Positions 62,225 to 64,000 of a stretch of 64,000 nt of DNA are shown one piece after another. This DNA is from an uncultured Sphingomonadaceae bacterium (GTDB lineage Bacteria > Pseudomonadota > Alphaproteobacteria > Sphingomonadales > Sphingomonadaceae). The stretch is from positions 62,001 to 126,000 of the forward strand of contig CANMFX010000001.1 of the NCBI GenBank assembly GCA_947497315.1. Direction: 5' to 3'. Position numbers and translations under genes: made by a program. Each line of letters begins with the position of its first letter. Within the stretch, counting starts at the first letter, position 1. The notes beneath the pieces were generated by a model that was given only the letters and a program-made list of their open reading frames with translations, ran no database searches and was not told the origin of the DNA.

Positions 62225-64000
62225 ATGAGCGAAACAGCCCCCCTTATTGTCCTGGCGGGCAACCCCAATGCCGGCAAAAGTGCCTTGTTCAATGCGCTGA
62301 CCGGGGCGCGGCAGAAAATTGCAAATTATCCCGGCGTTACTGTGGAACGCAAATCCGGTCATTTTCAGCTAGCCAATGGTCGCCCGGTCGAACTTGTGGA
62401 TTTACCGGGCAGCTACAGTCTCGATCCAACCAGCCCGGATGAAGCGATAACACGTAGTGTGATCATGGGAGAACAGAAAGGCGAGCGTCAGCCCGATGCA
62501 ATTGTTATCGTATTGGATGCTGCCAATCTCGACAATCATCTGCGCTTCGCGCTGGAAGTAATTGCACTGGGCAGACCAGTCCTCATTGCGCTTAACATGA
62601 TGGATCTTGCGGAGCGCGACGGTTTGACGCTGGATCCGGCCAAGCTGGAAGCAGAGTTGGGCGTACCGGTTATTCCAACTGTTGCCGTTCGCAGTCGCGG
62701 TCTTGAGCTCTTGTCCGCCGCTATTGAAACACGTCTATCCGAGAAAAACGAGCAACTGACTACCATTGTCCGCAAAGAACGGGGCCAAGGTCTGCGCAAG
62801 CAGGCAAAGGAAATTGCCAACACCGCGGTTATCGCTGAAACGGCGGGTCGCCGGTGGTCAGAACGAGCGGATGCTGTATTCCTGCATCCTTTTGCCGGAC
62901 CGATCATCCTCCTTGCGATTATGTTTGTGATGTTTCAGGCAGTCTTTGCCTGGTCCGAAGCGCCCATAGGCTGGATCGAAGGCGCAGGTGAATGGGCCGC
63001 AGTTGCGGTGGAAGCCAATCTGGGTGAAGGCTTCTTGCGCGATTTTTTGATTGAGGGCGCAATTGGCGGAGTCGGATCAGTTGTTGTCTTCCTCCCGCAA
63101 ATTCTGATCTTGTTTCTGTTCATCCTGTTGCTCGAAGCCAGCGGTTATATGACCCGCGCGGCCTTTATCATGGACCGGTTGATGGCCAGTGTTGGTCTGT
63201 CCGGGCGCAGTTTCATTCCATTGCTGTCTTCCTTCGCTTGCGCCATTCCCGGCATCATGGCGACGCGCAGTATAGCGGACCCCAAAGACAGGCTGACCAC
63301 GATATTAGTCGCGCCGCTTATGACCTGCGCGGCGCGTCTACCGGTATATGCAATCATTATTGGCGCCTTCATTCCTGCCCGCGACGTAGGCGGAGGTGTC
63401 GGCCTTCAAGGCCTGGTTCTGTTCGGTCTTTATATATTCGGCATTCTCGGCGCGATGATTGTTGCACTGGTCTTGCGCAGCACTGTTACCAAAGGCCCGA
63501 ATAGCGGTTTCCTGATGGAAATGCCCAAATATCAGATGCCGCGTATTCGTGATATATTGCTGGGCCTCTGGCAGCGGGCATGGATATTTTTGCGCCGTGC
63601 CGGAACAATCATCTTCACCGCTACCGTAGTGCTTTGGCTCATGTTGACCTATCCCAAAGTGCCGATCGATAGCCCGGTGAGCCAAGTGGATTATTCTGCC
63701 GCCGGTCGAATAGCCAATGTTATCGAACCAGTGGTCGCGCCGATTGGTTTCAATCGCGATATGGCGCTGGCCTTGATCCCCGCCATGGCAGCCCGTGAGG
63801 TGGCGGTAGCTGCGCTGGCAACAACCTATGCGATTGATGCACCTGATGAGCAAGCAGAAGCGAAATCACTAACCGAGCGTCTCCAAAGTCGATGGTCCTT
63901 GCCAACCGCCTTGGCGTTTCTGGCTTGGTTTGTCTTTGCGCCCCAATGTATCTCGACCATCGCCGTGACACGCCGCGAAACCAATGGCTGGAAATGGCCA
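62225..64000 (+). CDS. feoB: Ferrous iron transporter FeoB (partial, C-terminus beyond window)
   Basis: Inner-membrane Fe(II) permease with an N-terminal GTPase domain. The frame is open from ATG 62225 to the window edge (592 codons). G1 GNPNAGKS (12-19), G3 DLPGSYSLD and G4 NMMD are present. Then come the membrane helices with the FeoB hallmark Cys segments LLSSFACAIPGIMATR and APLMTCAARLPVYAI, and later the AREVAV motif near residue 520. Only the C-terminal end is missing. Follows feoA by 3 bases. Confidence 0.94.
   Translation, partial: MSETAPLIVLAGNPNAGKSALFNALTGARQKIANYPGVTVERKSGHFQLANGRPVELVDLPGSYSLDPTSPDEAITRSVIMGEQKGERQPDAIVIVLDAANLDNHLRFALEVIALGRPVLIALNMMDLAERDGLTLDPAKLEAELGVPVIPTVAVRSRGLELLSAAIETRLSEKNEQLTTIVRKERGQGLRKQAKEIANTAVIAETAGRRWSERADAVFLHPFAGPIILLAIMFVMFQAVFAWSEAPIGWIEGAGEWAAVAVEANLGEGFLRDFLIEGAIGGVGSVVVFLPQILILFLFILLLEASGYMTRAAFIMDRLMASVGLSGRSFIPLLSSFACAIPGIMATRSIADPKDRLTTILVAPLMTCAARLPVYAIIIGAFIPARDVGGGVGLQGLVLFGLYIFGILGAMIVALVLRSTVTKGPNSGFLMEMPKYQMPRIRDILLGLWQRAWIFLRRAGTIIFTATVVLWLMLTYPKVPIDSPVSQVDYSAAGRIANVIEPVVAPIGFNRDMALALIPAMAAREVAVAALATTYAIDAPDEQAEAKSLTERLQSRWSLPTALAFLAWFVFAPQCISTIAVTRRETNGWKWP

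Overview
The window is a gene-dense stretch of an alphaproteobacterial chromosome, most likely from a marine or freshwater sphingomonad (order Sphingomonadales; Sphingorhabdus, Parasphingorhabdus or Sphingopyxis-like). This is inferred from the gene content. It has COQ9 and a UbiH-type ubiquinone hydroxylase, an RcdA-type DUF1465 protein beside two YdcH (DUF465) proteins, a DUF6456 protein, a 1002-residue TonB-dependent receptor, a PtsP (EI-Ntr) enzyme, and several small secreted proteins of the kind seen in sphingomonads. Base composition is moderate and fairly even. I see no insertion sequence, prophage, integrase, CRISPR array or rRNA operon. This is mostly core chromosome.

Layout. 1-1052: cytochrome b561 (cut by the window edge) with a cytochrome c'-like lipoprotein. 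1149-4667: glutathione-dependent formaldehyde detoxification (frmA, a VOC protein, fghA) translationally chained to an acyl-CoA dehydrogenase. 4773-7159: DUF6456 protein, divergent XRE regulator, glycosyltransferase. 7156-10508: yajC-secD-secF and a Mth938-like gene. 10810-10886: tRNA-Pro(GGG). 10980-17242: AceE-like thiamine enzyme, penicillin-acylase-type hydrolase, secreted M17 aminopeptidase. 17332-19926: clpB behind a heat-shock-type promoter. 19958-26593: sulfotransferase-like protein, TonB receptor, small envelope proteins, M23 endopeptidase and DUF2093 protein. 26686-29443: xseA and purD, whose start codons overlap on opposite strands. 29496-31926: small secreted protein, FAD monooxygenase and isochorismatase-like hydrolase. 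32093-36565: M48 protease, VWA protein, then an OmpA/BON protein, a 33-residue membrane peptide and a membrane-anchored helix-hairpin-helix protein. 36575-39598: GGDEF-EAL sensor and a universal stress protein behind a FixK/FNR-like box. 39721-45388: L,D-transpeptidase, ribA, xthA, lolA, ftsK. 45584-48370: ubiH-type gene, SDR, OmpA lipoprotein. 48553-54943: HlyC/CorC-type protein, ftsH, tilS, cpoB, RodZ-like protein. 55124-61005: ptsP, oxidoreductase, two ydcH genes, rcdA, alkene reductase. 61166-64000: COQ9 gene, feoA and feoB (cut by the window edge).

How the genes work together. Many belong to envelope biogenesis and protein quality control: Sec-associated export (YajC/SecDF), lipoprotein transport (LolA), Tol-Pal/CpoB, OmpA-type anchors, the M23, M48, YkuD and FtsH enzymes, and ClpB. 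A second theme is redox and small-molecule detoxification (formaldehyde, flavin monooxygenases, alkene and quinone-type reductases). Cell-cycle functions appear as FtsK and an RcdA homologue.

The most interesting unexplained items are the OmpA/mini-membrane/HhH cluster at 34979-36565; a putative small RNA with an anti-Shine-Dalgarno hairpin at 42178-42245; a long inverted repeat that would hide the ribosome binding site of an SDR gene (47591-47659); evenly spaced GTAAAT repeats before the DUF2093 gene; and overlapping start codons of xseA and purD. All functional calls rest on reading motifs and family resemblance by eye; no database search was run.
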